Assembly: GCF_001941445.1 (NCBI RefSeq)
Contig: NZ_CP009245.1
Span: 1,945,992 to 2,009,991, forward strand
Length of the DNA: 64,000 bases
Reading direction: 5' to 3'
Source of the DNA: Corynebacterium aquilae DSM 44791
GTDB taxonomy: Bacteria > Actinomycetota > Actinomycetes > Mycobacteriales > Mycobacteriaceae
A model generated the notes under the pieces. The model was not told the origin of the DNA. It saw only the letters and a list, made by a program, of their open reading frames with translations, and did no database searches. Below, piece by piece: positions 27,800 to 36,511 of this stretch. A program made the position numbers and the translations under genes. Every line of letters starts with the position of its first letter. The first letter of the stretch is position 1.

Positions 27800-30166
27800 A
27801 TGGCTTTGCTTAACCAGGGTGATCTTCTCGACGGTCGTTATCGTATTGATACTCCGATCGCTAAGGGCGGTATGTCTGTTGTGTACCGCTGTATTGATAT
27901 GCGTTTGGGGCGTGCTGTTGCGGCGAAGGTGCTCAATGAGGAGTTTGCGGGCGATGAGCTGTTTCGGGCGCGGTTTCGGCGGGAGGCGCGTTCGATGGCG
28001 CGGTTGTCGCATCCGTGTTTGGTGAATGTGTATGACACGTCGTCGTCGGGGGAGCATGTTTTTTTGATCATGGAGTTGATCACGGGGGGCACGTTGCGGG
28101 AGTTGTTGGCGGAGCGTGGTCCGATGCCGCCGTATGCGGCTGCGGCGGTGTTGCGCCCGATGTTGACGGGGTTGGCGGTGGCGCATCAGGCCGGCATGAT
28201 TCACCGCGATATTAAGCCCGATAATGTGTTGATTAATGCTGATCATCAGGTGAAGTTGGCTGATTTTGGGTTGGTGCGGGGCACGAATCGGGGTGATGAG
28301 GTTGAGCAGACGATTATGGGTACGGCGGCGTATTTGTCGCCGGAGCAGGTGCGTGGTCAGCAGTTGTCGCAGTCTAGTGATGTGTTTGCCGCTGGGGTGG
28401 TGCTGTATGAGTTGTTGACGGGGCAGACGCCTTTTGGGGGTGATTCTTTGAAGGAGGTGGCCTATGCGCGGCTGTCGCAGCGGGTGCCTGCACCGAGTGG
28501 GGTGATTGATGGGGTGCCGCCGGAGTTTGATGAGTTGGTGTTGCGGGCGACCGAGCCGGAGTCTTTTGATCGTTTTGGCGATGCTGGGGAGTTTTTGGAG
28601 GCGCTGGATGGGGTGGCGCGTGCAGTGGGGTTGCATGATTTTGAGGTGCCAGTGCCGACGAATGCGGCGGCACATCGGGCGAGTGCGGTGCCGACGGAGT
28701 TTACGGATTTGTTGACGGCTCAGATTGATCGTTGTGGTGAGCAGTCTGACGGGGTAGCGGATGCGGCGACTGAGGTGTTGCCGCAGTCGGCGGCGGGGGT
28801 GGCTGCTGATGCTGAGCCGACGTCGATAATCGCTGGGCACCAGCCTGGTGCGCAGCAGGTGTCCGGGGTGGATGAGACGGCGGTGATTCCGGCGCAGGAG
28901 TATTACCCGGAGGTTGAGCCGGAGACGGCGGTGTACCCGTCTTCGCAGCCGGCGGCCGAGGTGGATGTGGCGCCGGCGCAGGCGCCGCGCCCGCATTATG
29001 TGCGCCACGATGAGCAGGAGGGGTTGGCCGGCCCGGGCCGGTTGCCGCAGGCCCCTGCGGTGGTTGATGAGCCGCCGGAGCTGGCGCCGGTGCGTAATCG
29101 TTCGGCGGTGTCGGTGGTTTTGTGGATTGTGATTGTGGTGTTGTTGTTGGGCACGTTGGGTTTGGGGGGCTGGTGGTTGGGTTCTGGTCGCTATGGGGAT
29201 ATTCCGATCGTGGTGGGCCAGGATTCTGCGCAGGCGGTGGTGTCTTTGGAGCAGGCGGGTTTTTCCCCGGAGACGGTCAAGCAGTATTCGGATACGGTGC
29301 CGGTGGCGGAGGTCATCGGTACGGAGCCCGCGGGTGGTGAGCGCCTCCCAAAAGGTAGGACGGTCCGGCTGCTGTTGTCGCTGGGCCGGCCGACGGTTCC
29401 GGATTATCCTGCAGATCGCGATGTGCAGGCGTTTTATGAGCAGTTGTCGCAGCGCACGTTGGTGCCCACCCGTGGGGAGGATAAGTTCAGCGATGAGGTT
29501 CCGGCGGGTCAGGTGGTTTCCACTGAGCCGCCGCCTGGCGCCGCGTTGAACGTCGGCGCTAAAGTGATAGTTCACGTTTCGAAGGGGCCTGCGCCGGTGA
29601 AGGTGCCGGACCTGAAAAACGTCACTGTTGACAAGGCACGTCAGCTGCTGGACAAGGCCGGACTCATCGTGGGAAACACCCGAGAAGAGTTCGACCCCAA
29701 CGCCGACGGCGGCAACGTCGCCGGTTCCTCCCCGGCCGCCGGGGAGGAACTCCTGCGTGGCTCTAGCGTCGACTTGATCGTGTCCACCGCGCTCAAGGTC
29801 CCGAAGGTCGCTGGCCTGTCCAAGGATACGGCCGAGAAAGCCCTGCAGGATGCTGGGCTGCGCGTCGGTAGCGTGACCTACTCCGATAAGCCGGCCCGTG
29901 CTGCCACCGTCGTCGAGTCCTATCCCGCCGCCGGTGAACGCGTGGATCCCGCCTACCCGGACGTGGATTTGGTGCTGCCCGCCAAGGTGCAGGTCCCTTC
30001 CGTGACGGGCAAGAAAGTCAAAGACGCCCGCAGCGTGTTGGAAAAGGCCGGCTTTAAAGTCGACGCCGACGGCGCCGGCGACGGCGCCAGGGTCATCACC
30101 ACCAGCCCCAAATCCGGTGAGGATGCCGCGGCCGGGTCAACAGTGGTTTTAAAAACGCTCGGATAA
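27800..30166 (+). CDS. pknL: PknL-type Ser/Thr protein kinase with PASTA domains
   Basis: A 788-residue membrane kinase. The kinase domain (about 12-275) has the glycine loop AKGGMSVVY, Lys43 in AAKVL, HRDIKPDN (135-142), DFG (155-157) and SPE (180-182). A long Pro/Ala-rich juxtamembrane segment leads to one membrane helix (437-460). Five PASTA repeats (about 466-788) follow outside the cell, where such domains sense muropeptides or lipid II. M. tuberculosis PknL lacks PASTA domains, whereas corynebacterial PknL has them. Base usage changes sharply near position 29,560, between PASTA repeats 2 and 3. The start is the ATG before ALLNQGDLLDGRY; the ribosome site is weak. Confidence 0.93.
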   Translation: MALLNQGDLLDGRYRIDTPIAKGGMSVVYRCIDMRLGRAVAAKVLNEEFAGDELFRARFRREARSMARLSHPCLVNVYDTSSSGEHVFLIMELITGGTLRELLAERGPMPPYAAAAVLRPMLTGLAVAHQAGMIHRDIKPDNVLINADHQVKLADFGLVRGTNRGDEVEQTIMGTAAYLSPEQVRGQQLSQSSDVFAAGVVLYELLTGQTPFGGDSLKEVAYARLSQRVPAPSGVIDGVPPEFDELVLRATEPESFDRFGDAGEFLEALDGVARAVGLHDFEVPVPTNAAAHRASAVPTEFTDLLTAQIDRCGEQSDGVADAATEVLPQSAAGVAADAEPTSIIAGHQPGAQQVSGVDETAVIPAQEYYPEVEPETAVYPSSQPAAEVDVAPAQAPRPHYVRHDEQEGLAGPGRLPQAPAVVDEPPELAPVRNRSAVSVVLWIVIVVLLLGTLGLGGWWLGSGRYGDIPIVVGQDSAQAVVSLEQAGFSPETVKQYSDTVPVAEVIGTEPAGGERLPKGRTVRLLLSLGRPTVPDYPADRDVQAFYEQLSQRTLVPTRGEDKFSDEVPAGQVVSTEPPPGAALNVGAKVIVHVSKGPAPVKVPDLKNVTVDKARQLLDKAGLIVGNTREEFDPNADGGNVAGSSPAAGEELLRGSSVDLIVSTALKVPKVAGLSKDTAEKALQDAGLRVGSVTYSDKPARAATVVESYPAAGERVDPAYPDVDLVLPAKVQVPSVTGKKVKDARSVLEKAGFKVDADGAGDGARVITTSPKSGEDAAAGSTVVLKTLG

Positions 30167-30179
30167 AAAAGAGGTACCG

Positions 30180-31442
30180 GTGACGTCCTTTGCGGCCAGA
30201 AACCACACCATCGCCCGCTGGCTAACCCGACCCTTCGTGGCCTACCTTCTCGGGTTGGCCGGCATAGCCGGGTTCTTCCTCTTTCACCCCTGCCCCACCG
30301 GGCCCGGGCTGTGTCTGAGCATTCGCCGCGTCATCGACACCGGTGTTTACTGGGCGGGCGCCCGCGCCTTCATCACCGGCGCGCCCCTCTACGACGTGGG
30401 TTTTCCCACCGTCGGCACCACCCTGCCGTTTACCTATCCCCCCAGCGCCGCCCTCGCGTTTGTGCCGCTGACCATCTTCAACCAAGACACCGCCGGCTGG
30501 GTGTTCAGCGCCGTCAACCTGTGCTGGCTTGCGGTGATCCTCCGGATGCTGCTGCCCCAGGCCAGCCCCCGGCTCCGGGCCTGGCTGTGGTGCCTGGCAC
30601 TGCTGGCAGACCCCGTGATCAACACCATCGGCTACGGCCAAATCAACCTCGCCCTCATGGCCCTGGTTCTGCTCGACATCACCCGCGGCCGGGGCCTCGG
30701 TCGCGCCCAAGTACTTATCAAAGCCATCCCACCCGGAATGCTCATCGGCGTGGCCGCCGCCATCAAACTCACCCCCTTAATTTTTGTGCTGGTCTACCTC
30801 ATCCGCCGTGAGCCCAAAGCAATCCTCGGCATGATCGCCGGCGCCGGGATCTCCATCGCCGCCGCAGCAGCACTACGCCCCAGCCTGACCTGGACGTTCT
30901 ACACCAACACCATCTTCCACGCCGGGCGCATCGGCGACCCCGCCTACGCGCTCAATGTCTCCGCCCGCGCCATCGCGGTGCGCGCCACCGACAACCCCAC
31001 CACCCAACTGCTGCTGTGGGCGGTCTTGTGTGCCACCACCCTGCTGCTAGTCAGCTGGGCCGGCTGGCGCCACCGGGCAAACCCCACCACGCTAACCACC
31101 ATCGTCGCCCTCGGCGGGCTCATCATCTCCCCCGTCAGCTGGGCCCACCACTGGGTCTGGCTCATCGCTGCCGCCATCGTGTGCTGGGCGAGCGCCCGCT
31201 GGTTAAGCGTCTGGATCGCCATCGCCACCATCATCGCCCCCACCCACGACTTCCTGCCGCGGGGCAACATGGTCGAATACACCTACACCGCAGCCCAGCA
31301 ACTCGCCTGCGCCCACTACGTCATCCTGGCACTAATCATCTGCCTCACCCTCGCCATCCGAGGTCCCGAAAAGCCGGGCACTCACTGCAAGAACTCATCC
31401 ACCTCGGCCACAAACTTCATGATCTCAAAACGCAACGGATGA
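30180..31442 (+). CDS. mptC: Alpha-(1->2)-mannosyltransferase, MptC / Rv2181 type (GT87)
   Basis: A 420-residue GT-C membrane enzyme of the DUF2029/GT87 family with about ten hydrophobic segments. The first periplasmic loop contains DTGVYWAGARAFITGAPLYD, with the catalytic-type Asp, followed by FTYPPSAAL. The C-terminal half has SPVSWAHHWVW, also typical. Relatives add alpha-1,2-mannose branches to lipomannan. GAGG lies five bases before the GTG start, 13 bases after pknL. The last 61 bases overlap the 3' end of the helical-repeat gene on the other strand, so the C-terminal tail (about 20 hydrophilic residues) may be a recent extension. Confidence 0.85.
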   Translation: MTSFAARNHTIARWLTRPFVAYLLGLAGIAGFFLFHPCPTGPGLCLSIRRVIDTGVYWAGARAFITGAPLYDVGFPTVGTTLPFTYPPSAALAFVPLTIFNQDTAGWVFSAVNLCWLAVILRMLLPQASPRLRAWLWCLALLADPVINTIGYGQINLALMALVLLDITRGRGLGRAQVLIKAIPPGMLIGVAAAIKLTPLIFVLVYLIRREPKAILGMIAGAGISIAAAAALRPSLTWTFYTNTIFHAGRIGDPAYALNVSARAIAVRATDNPTTQLLLWAVLCATTLLLVSWAGWRHRANPTTLTTIVALGGLIISPVSWAHHWVWLIAAAIVCWASARWLSVWIAIATIIAPTHDFLPRGNMVEYTYTAAQQLACAHYVILALIICLTLAIRGPEKPGTHCKNSSTSATNFMISKRNG

Positions 31443-34111
31443 GAGACCAGCTCCGCGTCGGAAAAACACTCCAACGCCTCCATGGCTAAACTGCGCGCCT
31501 GCTCCAGTGCGCCCTGCGAACCCGCAATACGGCCCCGCACATACAACACCTCAGCCCGCTTCACCGCGAAACCAGTCTGCTCGAACCCATCTACGGCGGC
31601 CACCAAGAAATCCGCCGCCTGCGTCGGATAGCCCGCATTAAAACTGGCCAACCCCATCTCCAACGCCCACTGCGCCTCCCGCGCCACCGGTGTGGTCTCC
31701 GCATCGCCCGGAACATTCGCGATCTCCGCACCATGCACCGGATCCAGCAGCAAACGCCGGCGCCTATCCATCAGCTCCTCAATGGTTGCCATATCCTCCA
31801 CCGACGCCGTACCCGGCCGCTGCGACAAGCCAGAAACCAACGCCAGCAGCGCATCCGCATACTCCCCCATCACTCCCTCATCACGATCCGGCGCCTGGGA
31901 AAGGCGCTGCAAAATGTGCACCGCCTCCCGCAAACAACTCACCCCCTCGTCGTACAACTGCGCCTCGAAGAACTGACGCGCAGCCATCGACAACGCCTCC
32001 TGGCTGCTGCGCGGCGACTCCACCTGGCCCGCCAATTGGGCCTGCTCCACCAGGGCGCGGGCTGCGGTCTCGTGGTGGCCGAGTTCCACACTCGCATTAG
32101 CCAACGCGCCATAAAGATGCGCCCGCACCAACACCGCATCCCCCGCGAACCCGGCGCGCTCGCACGCATCCAAGGCATTCTGGGCCACATCGGCGGCCTC
32201 AATAAATCGCTCCTGCCGGTCCAGCAGCAGCGACAAACTCAACCCCGCGGCGGCGTGTGCGAAATTCAGCCCCGCGGCCGCTGAGAGGTTGACCATGTGG
32301 CGCAAGTGCTCAGCCGCGTCCCCCAGCTCTCCCAAAGCCACCGCGGCGCGGGAGGAGAACCGGGCGGCACAAAAACGCACCGCCAGGCTGGATGTGGTTT
32401 CGCTGCGGCAGGCCCGGTCGCTGGCCTCAATGACGGTGGGGAAATCGTCATACATCAAGGCGGTGGCGGCCTCCACTAGTGTGGCCCATGCCGGCTCCAT
32501 CTCGTGGGGTTCCTGGCCGATGACGTCCTCGAGCTGTTCCAGGCTGGGGCCTCCCACCACCCGCTCGATGGGGGCCAGCCACAGGGCTGCCCGCAACGCG
32601 TTAAAGGCGTGCAGCCAGGCTAGGGCCTGCAGTTCGGAGAGCTGGTCGACGATGTTGGGGTCTTGCAGTGCGCTATCTGCGGCGATTTTTTCGATGGCGA
32701 CCAGGGTGGCCATGTCGGTGTACAGCATCCCGCGGCGGGCCATGTCGTCGAGGAGTTGTTCAAATTGCCAGCCCAGTTCCGGCGGGTGTACGTCCAGGGC
32801 CACGTAGGGCTGCTGCTGGGATGCCGGATCTTTCGGGCTGGTTGCGGTGTCGCCACTGCTCGTCGGTGTCTTTGAGGCAGCGGTGGATGGTTGCCAGGCG
32901 GCTGTCATGCCGCTGACGTCGGCGACTTGGTTTGCGCTTGCACCCGTTGGGGCGGGTACGGGTTCGACATCGTAGAGGGCGTCGATTTCTTGGGTTGCGA
33001 GATAGGGGTGTGGGTGGCCTGGGCGCGCGTCGAAAGCTTCGGCGATGTCGCGGGCGAGGGTTTCGAAGAAGCCGCGGGCTTGGGCGACGGTGGGCTGTTC
33101 CAGATCGGCCCGGGCGAAAAAGGGCAGGCTGGCGCCGGGGATGGTGGTGCTAAGGATTTGGTCGGGGTGGGTGCTTTCGACCGCGTGGAGGAGCAGCGCG
33201 GCGGCGGTGGCGGCTTCCAATAGGACCAGCGGTGATTCGGCGTGTTTAAACCAGGGCATGTGGCGCTGCAGGATGCGCACACCACGGTCGAGCCGGTCGG
33301 GGCGGCCAGCCGCCCCGGAGATCGCCAGGTAGCGCAGGTGCAGGGGCAAGCTTTCGAAGAAGCGGGGCGATTGTTGGTAGCGGCGGTAGGCCCGGATGTG
33401 GGCGGCCCAGGCCCGGTCGTCGCGGCCGGTGCGCAGCCAGGGTTCCAATAGGATGCTCAGGAGTTCTTCCGGGTTGCGGTCGCATTGGGGGGCGTCGACG
33501 GCGAGTGCCTGGTCGCCGAGTTCGACAGCTTTTTCCCATTGCTTGTCCCTGATGGCGTGCATGATTTCGTAGCCGGGTTCGCAGCCGAGGCAGTCGCTGA
33601 GTTCGCTGCGGGGGGCTGCGAGGTATTTGTGGAAGTAGGTTTCGGCGGCAGCGGTTTCGCCCATTTCGCGCAGCCAGCTGTAGCGGCGGATGTAGACGGG
33701 GCGCAAGGATTGGCCGCGGGAGAGGTAGAACTTCTCCATGTGGTCGAAGATGTCTTCGCACTGTTGGTAGGGCACCGTGGGCACGGAGCGGACGGCGACG
33801 AGGACGTACTTGTAGTACCAGCCGACGTCGTTGCGGGCGTCGTCGTCGAAGAGTTCCGGGTGGCTGTTCAGCGTGGATTCTAGCCACACGAACGGGGCGA
33901 TGACCTCGGTGAGTTGGCCGCCCATGGCATAGGCCCCGCAGAGTTGGCTGTAGCAGTAGACGGCGAGTTCCATCTCGCCTGCGTCTTCGGCGGCGGTGGC
34001 GGCTTGGGCCCATAGGGCGGAACAGCTCGGCCCCCAGGGTGCGCCGAGCGCACGGTCGATGAGGTCGTCAAGATCGCGGTCGGGGCTTTGGGGGTTTTGC
34101 TGTTCGTCCAT
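31382..34111 (-). CDS. Large helical-repeat (TPR-like) protein, function unknown
   Basis: A 909-residue soluble protein with no signal peptide or membrane segment. It is built of helix pairs of roughly 34-40 residues with TPR-like patterns, such as ALWAQAATAAEDAGEMELAV near the N terminus. EVLYVRGRIAGSQGALEQAR near the C terminus is similar. A low-complexity Pro/Thr/Ser linker (about 395-440) splits it into two helical halves. TPR proteins usually act as scaffolds, and TPR is a classic partner fold for Hsp90, whose relative is encoded 74 bases upstream in the same direction. No enzymatic motif was found. The ATG at 34111 is preferred over a TTG two codons upstream. Third-position base use flips near 32,350. 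Confidence 0.75.
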   Translation of the reverse strand: MDEQQNPQSPDRDLDDLIDRALGAPWGPSCSALWAQAATAAEDAGEMELAVYCYSQLCGAYAMGGQLTEVIAPFVWLESTLNSHPELFDDDARNDVGWYYKYVLVAVRSVPTVPYQQCEDIFDHMEKFYLSRGQSLRPVYIRRYSWLREMGETAAAETYFHKYLAAPRSELSDCLGCEPGYEIMHAIRDKQWEKAVELGDQALAVDAPQCDRNPEELLSILLEPWLRTGRDDRAWAAHIRAYRRYQQSPRFFESLPLHLRYLAISGAAGRPDRLDRGVRILQRHMPWFKHAESPLVLLEAATAAALLLHAVESTHPDQILSTTIPGASLPFFARADLEQPTVAQARGFFETLARDIAEAFDARPGHPHPYLATQEIDALYDVEPVPAPTGASANQVADVSGMTAAWQPSTAASKTPTSSGDTATSPKDPASQQQPYVALDVHPPELGWQFEQLLDDMARRGMLYTDMATLVAIEKIAADSALQDPNIVDQLSELQALAWLHAFNALRAALWLAPIERVVGGPSLEQLEDVIGQEPHEMEPAWATLVEAATALMYDDFPTVIEASDRACRSETTSSLAVRFCAARFSSRAAVALGELGDAAEHLRHMVNLSAAAGLNFAHAAAGLSLSLLLDRQERFIEAADVAQNALDACERAGFAGDAVLVRAHLYGALANASVELGHHETAARALVEQAQLAGQVESPRSSQEALSMAARQFFEAQLYDEGVSCLREAVHILQRLSQAPDRDEGVMGEYADALLALVSGLSQRPGTASVEDMATIEELMDRRRRLLLDPVHGAEIANVPGDAETTPVAREAQWALEMGLASFNAGYPTQAADFLVAAVDGFEQTGFAVKRAEVLYVRGRIAGSQGALEQARSLAMEALECFSDAELVSHPLRFEIMKFVAEVDEFLQ

Positions 34112-34185
34112 ACCCAAAACTTACCCGTTTGCGGGGTTGGTTTTTGTACTTTGCGGGTCGTGGTGTGGCGGGGTTTAGCCCGGTG

Positions 34186-36000
34186 TTAGGTGGATAGGCA
34201 GCGGGCGATGAGGGTGCTGAAGACACTGGTGGACCAGGATCTAGCTTGGGCGTTCATGGGGTGGCGGCCCGCCAGGAGGGCTTGGACGTAAAAGCCGCGG
34301 ATGGCGGAGAATACGATTTCTTCGTCGCTGATTTTGCCGGCGAGTTCGTAGACGATGGTGGCGTGGGCGTTAAAGACGAGCATGCCGCGCCCCCGGCTGG
34401 CGGAGGTGGCGGAGCGGGCTTTGTCCATGGCGTCGACGAGCCCGGCGAAGGGGCCACTGGCGGTGTCTTTGGATTGGGTGGAGATGACCCGGCCGGCGAT
34501 GTCGGCGTCGGGTAGGAACAAGACCGGCAGGGTGGTGGGTTCGAAGCTGCGGATTTCCACGGTGATGTTTTGTCCGGCCAGGGCTCGTTCGGCGAGTGCT
34601 TTTAGTGGCAGCAGCGCGGCTTCGTCGGCGATGTCTAGCGGGTCGAGGACACCGATGATTTCTTCGATATCCAGGGCGCTGATGCGTGCCTGTGGCCGGT
34701 CGAGGGCGTATTGGCCGAGGAGTTGTTCATCGAAGGCGTATCCGGCGTTGATGATGCATAGCCCGTTGGCGGCCGCGACGGGTTCGATGGTGCGGAATTG
34801 GGTGTCGTTGGGGCAGTAGCGAACGGCCCCGTATTCCTCGATGATGGCGTCGAGGGTTTTGCTGCCGACGGTGGTGCTGAAGGGCACGGTGCGGGCGATC
34901 AGGTCGCGGGTGTCGCGGTCGGCGATGGCTAGCGATTTGAGGCCTTGGATGTGGGCGGCGGCAAAGCGGGAGAATTTTTCGGGGTTGCTGTCGGCGAGGG
35001 TGTTGAGCCAGTCGCGGATTTGGGCGCCAAGCGCCTCGCGGGTGTCGGCGAGGAGTTCGTCGTCGAAGAGTTGTTCCCGGGAGGCGGTGGGTTTGAGTTG
35101 GTCGCTGTCGATGACCAGTCGCACGAAGTAGGCCCAGGGTGGCAGCAGGTTGGTGATGTTGTCGCCGAGCAGCATGCGGCGCAGGTAGACGCGGTGGTTT
35201 TGGATGGAGCCGGGGGCTACTCCCCCATCGACGATGTAGGCAACCCCCACCAGGCCTGCGGCGGGAACGTCGACGGTGAAGGAGTCTAAGGGGTTAAAAC
35301 CGAAGTTGCTGGCGCACCAGGCGTCGCGTTCGCGGCTGCGCATCTCAAAGGGGGCGGGCTGGCGGCACAGTTGTGAGGAGGTGAAGCTGTCGCTTGCGCG
35401 TTCCACGGTGACGTCGAGCGGGAGGTAGCGGCCGTAGTGTTCGATCAGGCGGCCGAGTACGCCGATGGTGTTGAGGCGGTCGCCGGGGCGCAGGGTGAGT
35501 ACGACGGCGGTGCCGGCTTCGGGTAGCTGGGTGGGGGCGGTGTCGGCGGCTGCTTGGCGCACGCTCCAGGTGCCGCCGGCGTGCCCGGACCAGACGATGG
35601 TGTCGGGGTTGGGGGTGCGGGCGCTGCGGGAGTAGACCTCGATGGTGGAGGACACCATGAAGCAGGACAGAAGGCCGATGCCGAATTGGCCGAGGAAGTC
35701 TTGGCGGGCCATGCCCCATTCGTCTTTTTTCGACGATGCCCCGATGGTGGACAGGAGCTGTTCGGCGTCTTCAAGAGTGAGCCCGATGCCGGTGTCGATG
35801 ATGGTGAGGGTGGTTTCGCCCAGGATGAAACGCATCCGGGTGGGGCAGTCGGGGTCGATGTCTTGGCGAGCGGTGATGGCGTCGAGCCCGTTTTGGAGTA
35901 GTTCCCTGACGAATACGGTGGGCCCCGAATAAAGGTTGGTGCTGAGCAGTTCGACGATGCCTGCGAGATCCACTTGGAAGTTGTGAACAGGTGTGGTCAT
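34186..36000 (-). CDS. Divergent Hsp90 (HtpG-like) family ATPase
   Basis: A 604-residue protein with an N-terminal GHKL (Bergerat) ATPase domain. The N-box is ELLQNGLDA (Glu33, Asn37, Asp40), the G1 box is DTGIG (69-73), and the G2 box is GQFGIGL (104-110). The middle domain carries VYLRRMLLGDN and SRE (307-309), matching the HtpG catalytic Arg region. The C-terminal third diverges and shows no clear HtpG dimerisation motif. Hsp90 proteins are ATP-driven chaperones. This one is probably a specialised member working with the co-encoded TPR-like and YbjN-like proteins. It is 60 bases from the gene upstream and 74 from the one downstream. Confidence 0.87.
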   Translation of the reverse strand: MTTPVHNFQVDLAGIVELLSTNLYSGPTVFVRELLQNGLDAITARQDIDPDCPTRMRFILGETTLTIIDTGIGLTLEDAEQLLSTIGASSKKDEWGMARQDFLGQFGIGLLSCFMVSSTIEVYSRSARTPNPDTIVWSGHAGGTWSVRQAAADTAPTQLPEAGTAVVLTLRPGDRLNTIGVLGRLIEHYGRYLPLDVTVERASDSFTSSQLCRQPAPFEMRSRERDAWCASNFGFNPLDSFTVDVPAAGLVGVAYIVDGGVAPGSIQNHRVYLRRMLLGDNITNLLPPWAYFVRLVIDSDQLKPTASREQLFDDELLADTREALGAQIRDWLNTLADSNPEKFSRFAAAHIQGLKSLAIADRDTRDLIARTVPFSTTVGSKTLDAIIEEYGAVRYCPNDTQFRTIEPVAAANGLCIINAGYAFDEQLLGQYALDRPQARISALDIEEIIGVLDPLDIADEAALLPLKALAERALAGQNITVEIRSFEPTTLPVLFLPDADIAGRVISTQSKDTASGPFAGLVDAMDKARSATSASRGRGMLVFNAHATIVYELAGKISDEEIVFSAIRGFYVQALLAGRHPMNAQARSWSTSVFSTLIARCLST

Positions 36001-36060
36001 GCTGGGTTACCAACCTTTCGTGCGTCTTAAGGTGTCGGGGCCGGGTGGGTGGGTTGGGGG

Positions 36061-36507
36061 TTAGGGTGCGGCGATGAGTTGGGGGTCGAAGGTGGCGACG
36101 TAGTCTTCCATGCTTTCCAGGCAGGCGGCCAGGGCGGTCATGAGGAATTCTTCGAGTTGCTCGTCGGTGAGTCCGTGGCGGACTTCGAGGTTGCATTCGA
36201 CGCGGGCGAAGATGTGGCCGCTGTCGAGTTGGTCGGGGAAGGCCATGCCGTAGACGGTGGAGGCGTTCCATTTGTTGGCCCACGCCGCCAGCGAGGATAG
36301 GGCTTCGGCGGGCAGCATTTTGTTGCTGGAGGCCATCGACACGGTCAAAAAGGGGCTTAAGGTGGCGGGGTCGATGATGGTGCCGAAGGAGGAGAAGGCG
36401 GTGACGATGAGGTTGGGGTTGTCCTCGCTGGTGTCGTAGCGGACGTTTTTGTTGTCGAGCAGCTGCGTGACACGGGCGCGGGTGATTGCTGGGGTGTTGT
36501 CTGCCAT
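36061..36507 (-). CDS. YbjN-like (type III secretion chaperone fold) protein, second copy
   Basis: A 148-residue protein with alternating strands and helices. It starts ITRARVTQLLDNKNVRYDTSEDN and has FLTVSMASSNKMLPAEAL in the middle. A C-terminal helix region follows DEQLEEFLMTALAACLESME. The pattern fits YbjN-domain proteins, which resemble type III secretion chaperones and are usually small binding proteins. It shares the DEQL-(E/T)-x-F motif near the C terminus with the preceding gene, so the two are probably an ancient duplication. It starts only four bases after that gene. Confidence 0.7.
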   Translation of the reverse strand: MADNTPAITRARVTQLLDNKNVRYDTSEDNPNLIVTAFSSFGTIIDPATLSPFLTVSMASSNKMLPAEALSSLAAWANKWNASTVYGMAFPDQLDSGHIFARVECNLEVRHGLTDEQLEEFLMTALAACLESMEDYVATFDPQLIAAP

Positions 36508-36511
36508 GGTG

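Noticed and set aside
27677-29575. Long N-terminal extension of the Rv2175c-like frame across pknL
   Set aside because: The extension is a low-complexity shadow of pknL. Only the last 160-170 residues resemble a real protein.
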